A DNA stretch of 47,929 bases. Origin: an uncultured Muribaculaceae bacterium (GTDB lineage: Bacteria > Bacteroidota > Bacteroidia > Bacteroidales > Muribaculaceae). Each line of letters starts with the position of its first letter. Position 1 is the stretch's first letter. This document shows positions 1 to 9,232 of the stretch, piece after piece. Under the pieces are notes generated by a model. The model was not told where the DNA came from. It saw only the letters and a list, made by a program, of their open reading frames with translations, and did no database searches. The position numbers were made by a program, and so were the translations under genes. The stretch is taken from positions 1 to 47,929 of the forward strand of contig CAJULY010000019.1 in the NCBI GenBank assembly GCA_910587185.1, read 5' to 3'.

Positions 1-71
1 TAAATATCCAAGTTTTTGACTGAATTTTTGCTAAATCTCATGCGCTAGCCCTGGGAGGCGGAGGAGTGGAG

Positions 72-102
72 TTGCATTTTTGGGAAATATATGCTATCTT
101 TG
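72..102 (+). promoter_or_regulatory. Promoter of the PBP1A gene
   Basis: A Bacteroidota-type -7 element TATCTTTG lies at 95-102. A TTG at 72-74 is separated from it by 20 bases, as expected for the -33 element. Transcription would start near 106 and leave a leader of about 60 bases before the ATG at 170. The rest of 1-160 holds nothing recognisable. Confidence 0.6.
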
Positions 103-169
103 TGGATTAAATGGCGTGGTGGGCCGTATGTTATGGTATCGCTAAGCCGGTGTAATAAAGTTGAAAAGT

Positions 170-2644
170 ATGTTCAAGAATAACAAGACTGATAATAAGC
201 CGGATAGCCCGGTGTATATCTCTTTGGACGAACCGGACGCATCCGGCCCTAAACCCAAACGTAGGAAGCGGAAAATAGGTGTTGTAGGCGCGCTGTGGAT
301 AGCTTTCGGCATATTTGTCACAGTCATTTTTCTATTGTTTGTACTTGCCTATAACGGCATCATCGGATATATGCCGGATATCGAGGAACTCAAGAATCCT
401 ACCGATAAGTATGCGTCGATCATATATACTGCCGACGGCAAGGAGATGGGACGCTATTTTCAAGGAAGCGGCAATCGCGTGAGCGCTGATTTTGACGAGA
501 TTTCAGATCATGTCGTCAACGCTTTGATCGCTACCGAGGATTCCCGATTCATGGAACATTCCGGCATAGACATGAGAGCTTTGATGCGAGTGGGAGTGAA
601 GACTCTTCTGATGCAGGACCGCAGCGCCGGCGGTGGATCCACTCTGACACAGCAGCTTGCCAAGCAGCTTTACTCGAGGCAGACATCAAATATGCTCACC
701 CGTGCGATGCAGAAACCGATCGAATGGATGATTGCGGTGAAGCTCGAACGTTTCTATTCCAAGGAAGAGATAATCAAGATGTATCTCAACCAGTTCGATT
801 TCCTCTATAATGCTGTCGGAATCCGTTCGGCCGCACAGGTCTATTTTGGTAAAGAACCGAAAGATCTGACTATTGAAGAGGCGGCACTTCTGGTCGGGAT
901 GGTGAAGAATCCCTCGATCTATAATCCTATCCGTCATCCGGAAAAAGCCCGTGATCGCAGAAATGTTGTTTTCGAGCAGATGTTCAAGGCCGGAATGATT
1001 TCAAAATCAGAGATGGAATCGCTCAAGGAGCTGCCTGTTAAAGTGGATTTCCACAGCGTTGACCACAAGGACGGCATAGCGCCCTATGTACGTGAGCAGA
1101 TCCGATATATGATGCGTGCTAAAAAACCGGAGCGCAAGAACTATCGCGGATGGGAAATGGCAAAATACTATTCCGATTCGATAGAGTGGATTCGCAATCC
1201 TCTCTACGGCTGGATAGAGAAAAATCCCAAACCTGATGGCTCGAAATATGATATTTATAATGACGGCCTGAAAATCTACACATCCATTGATTCCCGCATG
1301 CAGGAACATGCTGAAGCTGCTGTAAGCGAGCATCTCGGCAAGACTCTTCAGCCGGCATTTGACCGGGAAAAGCGGGGAACATGGGGCGCTCCCTATTCGG
1401 CGAACCGGACTGAAATATCTGAAGTCCGCATAAAGCACCTCATAAACCAGGCTATGAAACAGACTGACCGCTGGCGTGCCCTTCAGAAGTCCGGCCTCAG
1501 CGATGCAGAAATAAGAAAGAGCTTTGACGAGCCTACGGAGATGAAGGTTTTCTCATATTCCGGAGTTATTGACACAGTAATGACGCCGCTGGATTCGATT
1601 CTCTATCATAAGAAATTCCTTCGCACCGGATTCATGGCAATGGATCCCGTAACCGGACATATTCTCGCTTATGTGGGAGGCCCTGATTTCCGCTTTTTCC
1701 AGTATGACATGGTTTCTCAAGGACGCAGACAGGTTGGCTCTTCGATCAAACCTTTTCTCTACTCTCTTGCCATGGAAGAGGGCTTCACTCCCTGCGACCA
1801 GATCCTCAATGCTCCCCCTCAGCTCTATTCCAACGGCAAATTATGGGTGATTCGCTCCGGAAGTTCTCGCGCTGGCGAGATGGTTGACCTGAAATGGGCG
1901 CTTACAACGTCAAATAACTGGATTTCTGCGCGTCTGATCGATCAGCTTTCTCCGGGATCACTTGTGCGTACACTGAGAAATTTCGGAGTAAGTTCGCCGC
2001 TTGACCCCAACTATACGCTCGCTCTCGGAGCTGCCGAAATCTCTGTCAAGGAAATGGTTGGAGCCTATTCCGCGTTCGCCAACAAGGGAATGAGAGTCGA
2101 TCCTATTCTTGTGACTGCGATAGCTGATAATAAAGGAAATATCATTTCAGAATTCGTGCCGAAACACACTGAGGTGCTCTCGGAAAACGGCTACTACAGG
2201 ATGTTATCGATGCTTCAGAGCGTGGTCGATCATGGAACTGGACGCCGTCTGCGTGGCGCACCATGGAACATTTCGGCTGAGATGGGCGGCAAAACAGGAA
2301 CGACTAATTTCAATGCCGACGGCTGGTTCATGGGATTTACGCCGGAGATAGTGGCCGGAGCGTGGGTCGGTGGCGAGGAACGGTTCATCCATTTCCTCAA
2401 CGGAAATCTGGGACAGGGTGCGTCGATGGCGCTTCCTATATGGGGTAATTTCATGAAGAGAATCTATGCCGATCCTTCTCTCCATTATTCCCAGTCTGCC
2501 AAATTCATGTTCCCCGTGAATTTCGATATGTGCAACAATGATTTCGTTCCGAGTCTTGGGCCCGGCGATGAAACTGAAAGCACAGAAACGGAAGAGACTC
2601 AGGATGAGACTGAAATGGTGCCTGATTCTGAATTTTTCGATTGA
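170..2644 (+). CDS. Class A penicillin-binding protein (PBP1A-type)
   Basis: Bifunctional peptidoglycan synthase: GT51 glycosyltransferase plus transpeptidase, anchored in the inner membrane. The protein has a basic cytoplasmic N-terminus, one membrane segment (about 38-60) and a GT51 domain with ATEDSRF (catalytic Glu near 123) and GGSTLTQQLAKQL. The transpeptidase motifs are SSIK (about 524-527), SNN (about 581-583) and KTG (about 708-710). The C-terminal tail is acidic and rich in Glu and Thr. I start at ATG 170; an in-frame TTG at 161 would add three residues. At 824 residues it has normal family length and looks intact. It precedes dnaN by 57 bases. Confidence 0.93.
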   Translation: MFKNNKTDNKPDSPVYISLDEPDASGPKPKRRKRKIGVVGALWIAFGIFVTVIFLLFVLAYNGIIGYMPDIEELKNPTDKYASIIYTADGKEMGRYFQGSGNRVSADFDEISDHVVNALIATEDSRFMEHSGIDMRALMRVGVKTLLMQDRSAGGGSTLTQQLAKQLYSRQTSNMLTRAMQKPIEWMIAVKLERFYSKEEIIKMYLNQFDFLYNAVGIRSAAQVYFGKEPKDLTIEEAALLVGMVKNPSIYNPIRHPEKARDRRNVVFEQMFKAGMISKSEMESLKELPVKVDFHSVDHKDGIAPYVREQIRYMMRAKKPERKNYRGWEMAKYYSDSIEWIRNPLYGWIEKNPKPDGSKYDIYNDGLKIYTSIDSRMQEHAEAAVSEHLGKTLQPAFDREKRGTWGAPYSANRTEISEVRIKHLINQAMKQTDRWRALQKSGLSDAEIRKSFDEPTEMKVFSYSGVIDTVMTPLDSILYHKKFLRTGFMAMDPVTGHILAYVGGPDFRFFQYDMVSQGRRQVGSSIKPFLYSLAMEEGFTPCDQILNAPPQLYSNGKLWVIRSGSSRAGEMVDLKWALTTSNNWISARLIDQLSPGSLVRTLRNFGVSSPLDPNYTLALGAAEISVKEMVGAYSAFANKGMRVDPILVTAIADNKGNIISEFVPKHTEVLSENGYYRMLSMLQSVVDHGTGRRLRGAPWNISAEMGGKTGTTNFNADGWFMGFTPEIVAGAWVGGEERFIHFLNGNLGQGASMALPIWGNFMKRIYADPSLHYSQSAKFMFPVNFDMCNNDFVPSLGPGDETESTETEETQDETEMVPDSEFFD

Positions 2645-2701
2645 TTACGCCATTTACCGCAATAAATTTACAGATAAAACTTAAAATACCATATATAACC
2701 C

Positions 2702-3826
2702 ATGAAGTTCAACGTTTCAAGCAAGACCCTTTACACCTTCGCATCTTCTGTAAGCAAAATAATCAGCTCGCGAAATGCGATGCAGATTCTTAATAATTTC
2801 CTGTTCGAGCTTGACGGAGACGTCCTGACTGTCACTGCCTCTGACATGGAGAATTCTCTGGTTGGCCGTATCAGCGTCACCCAGGCCGAAGGATCAGGAT
2901 CTTTCTGTCTTGATGCCCGCAGAATAGTAGAATTGCTGAAAGAGCTCCCGGATCAGGGTGTTACCTTTGAGATAAACGATCATAATCTGGAGGTCGTTAT
3001 AAATTACACTAACGGTCACTACAATACCGTCGCCATCTCCGGCCTTGAATATCCGGAACACCGCAGGGCGTCAGATAATGAAACAGTTACTTTCGACTGT
3101 GCTTGCGAGCGAATGATAAAAGGTATCGAGAATACTCTGTTTGCCGTAAGTACCGAAGAAATTCGTCCGCAGATGATGGGTATTCTCTGGGACGTAAAAC
3201 CTGATGAAATAGTCTTCGTGGCGACCGATACCCGTAAACTTGTCAAATATGTCGATATGGCAATCACTCCCGGACAGGAATGTTCATTTATCCTTCCCGT
3301 GAAAGGTGCGCAGGTCATAAAGAATGTTTTTGCCAAGGAAGAGGATGTCAGAATTACGGTCACTCCCGTCTCGGTTATTTTCGAAAGTGCCACTTTCACT
3401 TTTGACTGCCGTCTCATAAAAGGAAATTTCCCCGATTATAACCGCGTCATACCCGTAAACAATCCCTACGTTTTCACAACGGACCGTCTGTCGTTTCTCA
3501 ATGCCGTAAGACGTGTCGCCGTGTTTGGCGACGGCGGAGGCGGTCTCGTGAAGTTCAATTTCGACACCGAAGAAGTGTTGTTAAGGGCTTCCGACAACAG
3601 TCTCGGAACCTCAGGAGAGGAACATGTGGCATGCAATTACGAGGGGCAGCCTCTACGAATGGGTTTCGGCAGCCAGTATCTGGTTGAAATCCTCTCCACT
3701 TTCTCCTCTTCAGACATCATAATCCGTCTTGCCGATCCTTCGCGGCCTGCTCTTTTCCTTCCCGGGGAGACTGATCCCGACATCGAACTCCAGATGATCC
3801 TGATGCCGATGAATATAGGCGAGTGA
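2702..3826 (+). CDS. dnaN: DNA polymerase III subunit beta (sliding clamp)
   Basis: Ring-shaped processivity clamp of the replicative polymerase, 374 residues, the normal length. It begins MKFNVSSKTL, and the DnaN pattern is clear: domain 1 with the SRNAMQILNNFLFE type segment, a middle domain, then a third domain with FPDYNRVIP and the C-terminal MPMN region. It sits between the PBP1A gene and a DEDDh exonuclease rather than next to dnaA. A TAAATTTA at about 2662-2670 could be a weak -7 element, which I do not call as a promoter. Confidence 0.95.
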   Translation: MKFNVSSKTLYTFASSVSKIISSRNAMQILNNFLFELDGDVLTVTASDMENSLVGRISVTQAEGSGSFCLDARRIVELLKELPDQGVTFEINDHNLEVVINYTNGHYNTVAISGLEYPEHRRASDNETVTFDCACERMIKGIENTLFAVSTEEIRPQMMGILWDVKPDEIVFVATDTRKLVKYVDMAITPGQECSFILPVKGAQVIKNVFAKEEDVRITVTPVSVIFESATFTFDCRLIKGNFPDYNRVIPVNNPYVFTTDRLSFLNAVRRVAVFGDGGGGLVKFNFDTEEVLLRASDNSLGTSGEEHVACNYEGQPLRMGFGSQYLVEILSTFSSSDIIIRLADPSRPALFLPGETDPDIELQMILMPMNIGE

Positions 3827-3848
3827 CAAGAAATCCCCTGTTGACAAT

Positions 3849-4628
3849 ATGCAGCTCAGACTACAACGACCGATAATATTTTTTGATCTCGAGACCACGG
3901 GCACTAACATAACGCATGACCGTATTGTGGAGATCTCTATTATAAAGGTTCTTCCTTCAGGAGAAGAGCAGGAACGCACCCGACGCATAAATCCTGAAAT
4001 GCCTATCCCGGCAGAGGCTACGGCAATCCATCATATAACCGATGCTGATGTCGCCAACGAACCGACTTTCCGGCAATTGGCCAAGAGTCTTGCGGAGATT
4101 TTCGCGGATTGCGATATTGCCGGTTTTAATTCCAACCGGTTCGATATTCCATTGCTTCTCGAAGAGTTTCACCGGGCCGGAATAGTATTGGATCTTTCGA
4201 AGACACGTTTTGTCGATGTGCAGACTATATATCACAAAATGGAGCCGCGAAATCTGTCTGCTGCATACAAATATTACTGCGGACAGGATCTTGAAGCCGC
4301 TCATTCGGCTAATGCCGATACCCGTGCGACGCTTGAAGTCCTGAAAGCTCAGCTTGACAAATATCCTGAACTGACTAATGACGTGAAGGCTCTTTCCGAA
4401 TTTTCTTGTCATAACCGGAATGTCGATTTCGCCGGACGTCTGATTTATAACGATGCGAACAAAGAAGTCATAAATTTCGGAAAATACAAAGGTCAGCTTG
4501 CGGAAGATGTCCTTCGCCGCGATCCGGGATATTACAGTTGGGTGCAGCAGGGCGATTTTCAGCAGAACACGAAAGATGCTTTCGCGACAATCAGATTGAG
4601 AATCGATGCCGCCAGAAGAACCAAGTGA
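3849..4628 (+). CDS. DEDDh 3'-5' exonuclease (DnaQ-like) with C-terminal FGKYKG module
   Basis: 3'-5' exonuclease of the DnaQ/epsilon fold, 259 residues. The acidic residues are visible: D13 and E15 in DLETTG, D99 in SNRFDIPLL, H152 and D157 in HSANADTRA. After residue 190 comes a small domain with INFGKYKGQ and YYSWVQQGDF, a module often found behind bacterial exonuclease domains. The gene lies 22 bases after dnaN, and coaBC starts 9 bases after its stop. The link with the clamp gene suggests a role in replication or repair. Whether it is the proofreading subunit itself cannot be decided here. Confidence 0.85.
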   Translation: MQLRLQRPIIFFDLETTGTNITHDRIVEISIIKVLPSGEEQERTRRINPEMPIPAEATAIHHITDADVANEPTFRQLAKSLAEIFADCDIAGFNSNRFDIPLLLEEFHRAGIVLDLSKTRFVDVQTIYHKMEPRNLSAAYKYYCGQDLEAAHSANADTRATLEVLKAQLDKYPELTNDVKALSEFSCHNRNVDFAGRLIYNDANKEVINFGKYKGQLAEDVLRRDPGYYSWVQQGDFQQNTKDAFATIRLRIDAARRTK

Positions 4629-4636
4629 GCAAGAAT

Positions 4637-5827
4637 ATGCTGAAAGGGAAGCACATAATCGTAGGAATAACGGGAGGAATCGCCGCCTTTAAGATAGCGA
4701 CTCTCGTCAGGCTGTTGATAAAACGAGGAGCTGAAGTGCAGGTCGTGATGACTCCTAATGCCAAGGAATTCATAACTCCGGTAACTTTGTCGGCCCTTAC
4801 GGGAAAACCGGTGGTAAGTGAATTTTTCACCGCAAATACCGGAGAATGGCACTCGCATGTTGATCTCGGTCTGTGGGCCGATGCTTTGGTAATAGCGCCG
4901 GCTACTGCATCAACTATCGGGAAAATGGCAAACGGCATAGCAGACAATATGCTCGTTACAACATATCTCTCGGCTAAAGCTCCCGTCTTCATAGCTCCCG
5001 CTATGGATCTCGATATGATGGCTCATCCTTCGACTGTGAGAAATATAGATTTGCTCAGGTCTTACGGTAACCATATCATTGAACCGGCCGAAGGTGAACT
5101 TGCGAGTCATCTTATTGGTAAGGGAAGAATGGAGGAGCCCGAAAACATTGTCAAGGTTTTGGATGAATTCTTTTCCTCCTCGCGACCGCTTTCCGGGAAA
5201 AAAATCCTTGTGACAGCCGGCCCTACATACGAACGTATAGATCCCGTAAGATTCATAGGCAATTTCTCTACCGGAAAGATGGGGTATGCTCTTGCCGACG
5301 CTGCGGCTCGTGCCGGAGCTGAAGTGACGGTCATAAGCGGCCCGGTATCGGTCAGCCCTTCAGAGCGGTCTGTAAAAGTCATAGGAGTTGAATCGGCATG
5401 CCAGATGGCGAAAGAGTGTGAAAGACTTTTCCCGGAGACTGATATCGCCATCATGTGCGCGGCTGTGGCTGACTATGCACCGGCTGAGTTTCATGAGACA
5501 AAAATGAAACGCGAGTCCAGGGACACTGTCACTTTGGAGCTTAAACGTAATCCTGACATAGCGGCGACTCTCGGTTCCATGAAAAAAATGAATCAGAAAC
5601 TGGTCGGTTTCGCCTTGGAAACTGATCATGAGGATGAAAACGCTCTGAAAAAACTGCATTCCAAGAATCTCGATATGATAGTGCTCAATTCGCTTGCAGT
5701 TCCCGGCGCGGGATTCGCCACGGACACAAATAAAGTCACTGTGTTCAAAGCCGATTCATCGAAAATCGAATTGCCTCTGATGTCAAAAAAAGATACAGCT
5801 GAAAATATTATCAGACTGCTTTCATGA
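4637..5827 (+). CDS. coaBC: Bifunctional phosphopantothenoylcysteine decarboxylase / phosphopantothenate-cysteine ligase
   Basis: Two consecutive steps of coenzyme A synthesis: CoaB couples cysteine to 4'-phosphopantothenate and CoaC decarboxylates the product using FMN. The CoaC domain is residues 1-180, with GITGGIAAFK, catalytic His in SHVDL (H74), IAPATASTIGK and PAMDLDM. The CoaB domain is 190-396, with VTAGPTYERIDPVRF and NFSTGKMG. I start at ATG 4637; the reading frame is open further upstream but that part overlaps the exonuclease gene. Compared with E. coli, Asn of PAMN is Asp (D124) and the flap Cys is Ser (S157). I believe both are usual in Bacteroidales. The stop overlaps the next start (ATGA). 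Confidence 0.93.
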   Translation: MLKGKHIIVGITGGIAAFKIATLVRLLIKRGAEVQVVMTPNAKEFITPVTLSALTGKPVVSEFFTANTGEWHSHVDLGLWADALVIAPATASTIGKMANGIADNMLVTTYLSAKAPVFIAPAMDLDMMAHPSTVRNIDLLRSYGNHIIEPAEGELASHLIGKGRMEEPENIVKVLDEFFSSSRPLSGKKILVTAGPTYERIDPVRFIGNFSTGKMGYALADAAARAGAEVTVISGPVSVSPSERSVKVIGVESACQMAKECERLFPETDIAIMCAAVADYAPAEFHETKMKRESRDTVTLELKRNPDIAATLGSMKKMNQKLVGFALETDHEDENALKKLHSKNLDMIVLNSLAVPGAGFATDTNKVTVFKADSSKIELPLMSKKDTAENIIRLLS

Positions 5828-6735
5828 AAACCGTATTCTCCCTTCTTGCTCTTTTCTTCCTGAGTTTCTGTGCCTTTACGGTCCGGAGTCAGGAGCTTAA
5901 TTGCAAGGTGGAGATCAATACACAGAAAATTCAAGGCAGAGAGCAGGATTTGGATGCATTGAGGGAATCCATAAACGAATATATGAATTCGACACGGTTC
6001 ACGTCCTATCAGTTCTCACAGAATGAAAAAATCGAGTGCCGTCTGTTCCTGACAGTGAATGACTTCGGTAGTGATTTCGTGAAGGGTGAATTTCAGATCC
6101 AATCCACACGTCCGGTCTATAACAGTTCCTATTCGAGTACTCTTCTTAACATAAAGGATAATGATGTGGAATTTGAATACAGACTGAATGACCGGCTTGT
6201 TTTTTCAGAAAATACGATTGAAAGCAATCTGACGGCACTTCTTGATTTTTATGCTTATCTCATATTGGCCGTGGATCTTGATTCCTTTTCTCCGGAAGGA
6301 GGGGAATACTGCTACGAAAGACTGCAGAATATAGTCCAGATGATGCAGGCAAGCGGAGATGCCGGATGGAAGTCATACTCCGATAACCGCAACAGGGCCG
6401 CGGTGCTTGCGTCATTCACTGATCCTAACACAAAAATGATACGTCAGCTGATATATGAGTATCATCGCAAAGGGCTTGACGAGATGGCGCTTGTTCCTGA
6501 CAAAGGGAGAATGGCCATCACCGGATCGCTCGATTATCTTGAAAAGATCCGCGAAAAAGCGCCTATGTCTGTTGCCCTTACTATCTGGCATGACTCTAAA
6601 CTTGACGAACTGATAAACGTTTATTCCAAGGGGACTCAGTCCGAACGAACCGGCGTCCATGATTTGTTGTCCCGGCTATACCCGACCGACAGCAGGCGTC
6701 TGCAGGCAATTCTCGACCCTCCTCCCACTCGATAA
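5824..6735 (+). CDS. DUF4835 family exported protein
   Basis: Protein of 303 residues with a signal peptide (MKTVFSLLALFFLSFCAF, cleavage near VRSQ). The mature start ELNCKVEINTQKIQG is typical of the DUF4835 family of Bacteroidota. As I recall, some annotations link this family to the type IX secretion component PorD, which I cannot test here. Its start codon overlaps the coaBC stop by 4 bases (translational coupling), and recN follows 16 bases after its stop. The coaBC-DUF4835-recN order is common in Bacteroidales. Function is not established from sequence. Confidence 0.8.
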   Translation: MKTVFSLLALFFLSFCAFTVRSQELNCKVEINTQKIQGREQDLDALRESINEYMNSTRFTSYQFSQNEKIECRLFLTVNDFGSDFVKGEFQIQSTRPVYNSSYSSTLLNIKDNDVEFEYRLNDRLVFSENTIESNLTALLDFYAYLILAVDLDSFSPEGGEYCYERLQNIVQMMQASGDAGWKSYSDNRNRAAVLASFTDPNTKMIRQLIYEYHRKGLDEMALVPDKGRMAITGSLDYLEKIREKAPMSVALTIWHDSKLDELINVYSKGTQSERTGVHDLLSRLYPTDSRRLQAILDPPPTR

Positions 6736-6751
6736 TATTAAATCCTGTATC

Positions 6752-8422
6752 ATGCTCAATTCGCTACACATATCAAATTACGCTCTGATTGACAATATCG
6801 ACATCCGGTTTCATGCCGGATTGAATATCATTACGGGCGAGACCGGGGGTGGAAAGTCAATCATACTTGGAGCTCTTTCTCTTCTTCTTGGAGAAAGGGC
6901 GGATTTGCGTTCGATAGGAAACAGTGAGCGTAAATCGGTGATAGAGGCGGAATTCGACATAAAAGATAACGTTGGACTGAGAAATTATTGTCGGGAAAAC
7001 GACATAGAGGCTGATGATGATGTCATGATCATGCGCAGGGAGATTTCTCCGACGGGACGTTCAAGATCGTTTATAAATGACACGCCTGTGAGACTTGAGG
7101 ATATGAAGGAAGTTGGCTTAAGACTTGTGGATATCCATTCACAGCATCAGAATCAATTGCTTTCAAGTCCCGATTTTCAACTGAGAATAATCGATTCGCT
7201 GGCCGACAACGGAAAGTCACTGAATGAATTTTCAGAATTATACAGTTCCTATAAAACTGCGCTCCACAAACTTAAAGCCACCAAAAGCGCCATAGCCAAA
7301 GATAGGGAAAATGCGGATTTCATGCAGTTCCAGCTTCAAAGACTTGACGAACTTGACCTGCAGCCGGGAGAAGCTGACACTCTTGAGGCAGAACGCGAAC
7401 AGATCGCGGAAGCGGCCGATGCAAGAGAACGGTTCGACGAGGTTCTGATAGCACTGTCAGCCGGAGAGACAAACGCTCTGTCGCTCCTGAGCGATGCGAC
7501 AGGTGCATTGGAGAATATACTCGTGCATCTCCCGGTAGAGGCGGAGGTTAAGGAACGCCTTGACAACATGATGACTGAGCTGGCTGACATAGCCGATACC
7601 ATCGAAGAGGCGGCGTCGGCTTTTCCCGCGGATCTCTCTTCCGATCTTGAGGCTATAGAAAGACGTCTGAGACGCATTGAAGATGTCAAGGACCGACAGG
7701 GTGTAGCTTCGGCCGATGAACTCATTCAGGTGCGAACAAGATTGCAGAGCCGCCTGCAACGGCTTGAAGACTCTGAAAGCATATTGAAGGAACTGGAGCA
7801 GGAGGCGAGAAAGGCAAAGAAACTTGCGGTAGAACAGGCGGCAAGGATCACAGCTGCAAGGAAACGGGCTGCGGAAGAATTCGCAGCCGTACTCAGAGAA
7901 ACCGCAATGCCTTTAGGCATGAAAAATCTGGTCTGTGAGATAGCCGTCGAACCGTCGGATATGTCTGCGACAGGTGCTGATAATATCGAATTTCGTTTTG
8001 CATTCAATAAGAATCAGGTGCCGGTTGCTGTCGGATCAGTTGCTTCAGGTGGAGAAATTTCCCGCATGATGCTTTCGATAAAATCGATCATAGCCCACCG
8101 GATGTCACTCCCTACCATTATTTTTGATGAGGTGGATACAGGCGTGTCGGGTGATGTGGCTGACCGGATGGGAAGAATGATGCGGGATATAGGCGAAAAT
8201 ATTCAGGTTATAACTATTACGCATCTGCCTCAGGTCGCCGCAAAGGGTGAGCATCATTTCAAGGTGTTCAAGCATGATACTGATACTTCTACCGTAACAC
8301 ATATAAAGGAACTCTCGCGAGCAGAACGCACCGATGAGCTGGCTTTGATGTTGTCCGGGGATTCCACGAATCCGGCATCACGTGCGGCGGCTGAAGAACT
8401 ACTCGCATCATCAATACGTTAA
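6752..8422 (+). CDS. recN: DNA repair protein RecN
   Basis: SMC-like ATPase acting in double-strand break repair, 556 residues. Walker A is GETGGGKS (29-36). The long coiled coils lie in the middle (about 155-390), the ABC signature is ASGGEISRMM, and Walker B is IIFDEVDTGVSG, followed by THLPQVAA. I start at ATG 6752; an upstream in-frame ATG at 6659 lies inside the DUF4835 gene and adds residues unlike RecN. It is co-transcribed with the genes before it and the methyltransferase after it. Confidence 0.94.
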   Translation: MLNSLHISNYALIDNIDIRFHAGLNIITGETGGGKSIILGALSLLLGERADLRSIGNSERKSVIEAEFDIKDNVGLRNYCRENDIEADDDVMIMRREISPTGRSRSFINDTPVRLEDMKEVGLRLVDIHSQHQNQLLSSPDFQLRIIDSLADNGKSLNEFSELYSSYKTALHKLKATKSAIAKDRENADFMQFQLQRLDELDLQPGEADTLEAEREQIAEAADARERFDEVLIALSAGETNALSLLSDATGALENILVHLPVEAEVKERLDNMMTELADIADTIEEAASAFPADLSSDLEAIERRLRRIEDVKDRQGVASADELIQVRTRLQSRLQRLEDSESILKELEQEARKAKKLAVEQAARITAARKRAAEEFAAVLRETAMPLGMKNLVCEIAVEPSDMSATGADNIEFRFAFNKNQVPVAVGSVASGGEISRMMLSIKSIIAHRMSLPTIIFDEVDTGVSGDVADRMGRMMRDIGENIQVITITHLPQVAAKGEHHFKVFKHDTDTSTVTHIKELSRAERTDELALMLSGDSTNPASRAAAEELLASSIR

Positions 8423-8454
8423 ATATAAAACTGACTCAAACCAATAAATCAAGT

Positions 8455-9210
8455 ATGCAGCCATCTGACTATATATTCGGCATCCGTGCAGTTATGGAAG
8501 CGGTTAACGCCGGTCGTGACATTGATCGCGTCTATATTCGTAAAGGTCTTTCAGGACCCCTCGCTCAGGAGCTTACGGAGCTTCTGCGTGCAAACAGAAT
8601 ACTGACACGTTATGTTCCCGCCGAGAAACTGGATAAAATCACCCGCAAGAATCATCAGGGGGTAATCGCTATATTGTCTGCCGTACCCTATCATCAGCTT
8701 GGAAATCTCGTCCCGCAGCTCTTTGAAGATGGAGTAATGCCATTTATAGTTATTCTTGACGGAGTGACTGATGTGAGAAACTTCGGGGCTATAGCGAGAA
8801 CATGCGAATGTGCGGGTGCCGACGCCATCGTAATTCCTGATCACGGCAGCGTTTCTGTTGGTGGCGACGCTGTTAAAACATCTGCGGGAGCGTTGCTGCA
8901 TCTTCCCGTGTGCAGGGAGCATTCCGTTGTCGGCGCGGTGAAATACCTGAAAAATTCCGGATTCAAGGTTGTCGCAGTCTCGGAAAAAGCCGATATAAAT
9001 TATACTACCGCTTCCTATACCGAACCGACGGCTTTGGTTATGGGGGCCGAAGATTCGGGGATCAGTGACGAGGTTATCCGGGAATGTGACACTTTTGTCT
9101 CCATACCTATGTTCGGTTCAATCAGTTCGCTGAATGTGTCTGTGGCTGCGGGCATACTCATTTATGAAGTCGTCAGGCAGCGGCTTGAAGCCGATATGGA
9201 AGTAATCTGA
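8455..9210 (+). CDS. rlmB: TrmH/SpoU-family 23S rRNA 2'-O-methyltransferase
   Basis: S-adenosylmethionine-dependent ribose methyltransferase of the SPOUT fold, 251 residues. An N-terminal substrate-binding domain (IFGIRAVMEAV) precedes the three SpoU motifs: DGVTDVRNFGAIAR (102-115), MGAEDSGIS (196-204) and SSLNVSVAAGILIYE (224-238). The layout is that of RlmB, which methylates G2251 of 23S rRNA in E. coli. The exact target here is inferred. It lies 32 bases after recN. Confidence 0.87.
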   Translation: MQPSDYIFGIRAVMEAVNAGRDIDRVYIRKGLSGPLAQELTELLRANRILTRYVPAEKLDKITRKNHQGVIAILSAVPYHQLGNLVPQLFEDGVMPFIVILDGVTDVRNFGAIARTCECAGADAIVIPDHGSVSVGGDAVKTSAGALLHLPVCREHSVVGAVKYLKNSGFKVVAVSEKADINYTTASYTEPTALVMGAEDSGISDEVIRECDTFVSIPMFGSISSLNVSVAAGILIYEVVRQRLEADMEVI

Positions 9211-9232
9211 CACTAACTTGCTTTCATAAGCG

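Noticed and set aside
161..169. TTG start for the PBP1A gene
   Set aside because: It adds only three residues to the ATG start and has no supporting site; ATG 170 is preferred, though it cannot be excluded.
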